From positions 310,001 to 374,000 of the forward strand of contig NZ_JAEKFH010000005.1 of NCBI RefSeq assembly GCF_016650695.1: a stretch of 64,000 nt of DNA, given 5' to 3'. This document shows positions 62,665 to 64,000 of the stretch, in pieces; position 1 is the stretch's first letter; every line of letters begins with the position of its first letter. The position numbers were made by a program, and so were the translations under genes. The notes under the pieces are model-generated. The model was not told the origin of the DNA. It saw nothing but the letters and a program-made list of their open reading frames with translations, and did not search any database. The DNA is from Pseudomonas sp. TH41. Lineage in GTDB: Bacteria > Pseudomonadota > Gammaproteobacteria > Pseudomonadales > Pseudomonadaceae.

Positions 62665-64000
62665 TGGCACGCCTGCCGCTGTTGCGCCTGTTCAGTCTCG
62701 CCATTCGCCAATTGCTGCGCGACGCCCGTGCCGGTGAGTTGCGGGTATTGTTTTTCGCCCTGGTGGTGGCCGTGGCGGCGAGTACTGCCATCGGTTACTT
62801 CGGGGCTCGCCTCAACGGCGCGATGATGCTGCGCGCCACCGAATTTCTCGGTGCCGACCTGCTGCTTGAAGGCAGCTCACCGGCCCGGCCCGAACAGATA
62901 AAAAGCGGTACCGAACTGGGCCTCGAACATGCTCAGGTGGTGGAATTCTCCAGCGTTATCGCCACCGACAACGGCATTCAACTGTCCAGCATCAAGGCCG
63001 CCGATGACGTCTATCCACTGCGCGGCGAACTGAAAAGTGCTCCCGCGCCTTACGCGCCGGAAGAAGCCGGTGGCGGACCGAAACCGGGCGAAGCCTGGGT
63101 CGAAGCGCGACTGCTGACCGCGCTGGATTTGAAGATCGGCGACAGCATCGACGTCGGCCTGCGAACCCTGAAACTGGCTCGGGTGCTGACTTACGAACCG
63201 GACCGCGCCGGCAATTTCTACAGCCTGACGCCACGGGTGCTGATCAATCTCAGTGACCTGGCGGCGACCGGCGTGGTGCAACCCGGCAGTCGGGTCAGTT
63301 ACCGCGAACTCTGGCGCGGCAACGCCGAGGCACTGGAAACCTATCGTCAACTGATCAAGCCCGGCCTCGCGGCCAACCAACGCCTACAGGACGCCCGCGA
63401 CGGCAACCGGCAGATCGGTGGCGCCCTGGGGAAAGCCGAACGTTACTTGAACATGGCCAGCCTGGTGGCGGTTCTGCTGTCCGGTGTGGCGGTGGCGCTG
63501 TCGGCGACGCGCTTCGCCACCCGCCGATTCGATGCCAGTGCATTGTTGCGGTGCCTGGGTTTGTCCCGTCGGGAAACCTTGCTGCTGTTCAGTTTTCAAC
63601 TGGCAGTCCTCGGACTGCTCGCCAGCCTCAGCGGTGCACTTATCGGCTGGCTGGCACAACTCGGGCTGTTCGCACTGCTGCATGATCTGTTGCCCACCGA
63701 TGTTCCCCCGGGCGGTCTGTTTCCGGCCATCGCCGGGATTGGCACCGGGATGGTGGCGCTGGCCGGTTTTGCGCTGCCACCACTGGCCGCGCTGGGTCGC
63801 GTTCCGCCATTGCGGGTATTACGTCGAGACATGCTGCCGATCCCCTCCAGCACCTGGATGGTCTACGGCGCGGCACTGGGTGCACTTGGACTGATCATGT
63901 GGCGCCTGAGCCTGGACCTGGTGCTGACCTTCGCCCTGCTCGGCGGAGGCGTGATCGCTGCGCTGCTGTTGGGCGGCTTACTGTTACTCCTTCTGAAGAG
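62664..64000 (+). CDS. ybbP: YbbP-like FtsX-family ABC permease (partial, cut by window edge)
   Basis: About 445 codons from ATG 62664, which overlaps the ybbA stop by one base, to the right edge. N-terminal membrane segment (LRVLFFALVVAVAASTAIGYF), periplasmic domain, then an FtsX block (MASLVAVLLSGVAVALSATRFATRR, quoted in part). The missing C-terminal part should repeat this. Substrate unknown; a role in lipid or lipoprotein handling is assumed for the family. Confidence 0.88.
   Translation, partial: MARLPLLRLFSLAIRQLLRDARAGELRVLFFALVVAVAASTAIGYFGARLNGAMMLRATEFLGADLLLEGSSPARPEQIKSGTELGLEHAQVVEFSSVIATDNGIQLSSIKAADDVYPLRGELKSAPAPYAPEEAGGGPKPGEAWVEARLLTALDLKIGDSIDVGLRTLKLARVLTYEPDRAGNFYSLTPRVLINLSDLAATGVVQPGSRVSYRELWRGNAEALETYRQLIKPGLAANQRLQDARDGNRQIGGALGKAERYLNMASLVAVLLSGVAVALSATRFATRRFDASALLRCLGLSRRETLLLFSFQLAVLGLLASLSGALIGWLAQLGLFALLHDLLPTDVPPGGLFPAIAGIGTGMVALAGFALPPLAALGRVPPLRVLRRDMLPIPSSTWMVYGAALGALGLIMWRLSLDLVLTFALLGGGVIAALLLGGLLLLLLK

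Overview
The window looks like chromosome of a Pseudomonas of the fluorescens/putida type. It carries oprI, cysB, efp with earP, ohrR/ohr, tesA-ybbA-ybbP, a DUF6124 gene and many Pseudomonas-style REP inverted repeats, all at high GC. The species cannot be named from sequence alone.

Layout. 1-2376: a LolD-like ABC ATPase and an FtsX-like permease cut by the left edge. 2730-44283: a contiguous accessory locus that I read as a manganese-oxidation and extracellular-matrix island. 44313-64000: ordinary Pseudomonas genes, namely a YcaQ-type glycosylase, DUF1127, LysR and TauE, ohrR/ohr, efp/earP, a GreA/B-like protein, cysB, a Usp, a 5'-nucleotidase, a PanE-like reductase with a thioredoxin, a PilZ protein, DAHP synthase, a GNAT, oprI, an L,D-transpeptidase, tesA, and an ABC ATPase with a permease cut by the right edge. 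I saw no tRNA, rRNA, CRISPR or IS element.

The island. On the minus strand, mcoA (multicopper oxidase), a SCO-cytochrome c fusion, a sensor kinase and the sigma54 activator mnxR lie head to tail, with a second paralogous kinase just upstream. Divergent from that kinase is a plus-strand operon: two paralogous secreted proteins (the second with cadherin-like repeats), a CsgB-like curlin and a 482-residue CsgA-like curlin. A long minus-strand operon (28854 to 19257) encodes a receiver-only protein, GspE, PilM/N/O/P-like proteins, a lipoprotein secretin, three pseudopilins and then CsgE, CsgF and CsgG. Next comes the mnxG operon: a 1935-residue multicopper oxidase, a beta-propeller protein, two SCO proteins, a cytochrome c fused to a periplasmic binding protein, and a parvulin. 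The missing secretion parts, GspG and GspF, sit beyond mnxG beside a lytic transglycosylase, followed by a glycine-rich protein with His/Asp repeats.

How it works together (inference). Four good -24/-12 promoters, and one weaker, stand at the head of mcoA, the curlin operon, the secretion/Csg operon, mnxG and gspGF. Each has a CCCC-N6-GGGG-type palindrome about 105-150 bp upstream of the predicted start site. The sigma54 activator encoded here (MnxR) is the obvious candidate to bind it. One regulon would then build two Mn(II)-oxidising multicopper oxidases, their copper chaperones, a dedicated type II-like secretion machine and a curli matrix on which Mn oxide could be deposited. The Mn role of MnxG, McoA and MnxS/R is known from Pseudomonas putida GB-1. 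The coupling to curli, the type II-like machine and the shared palindrome are read from this sequence.
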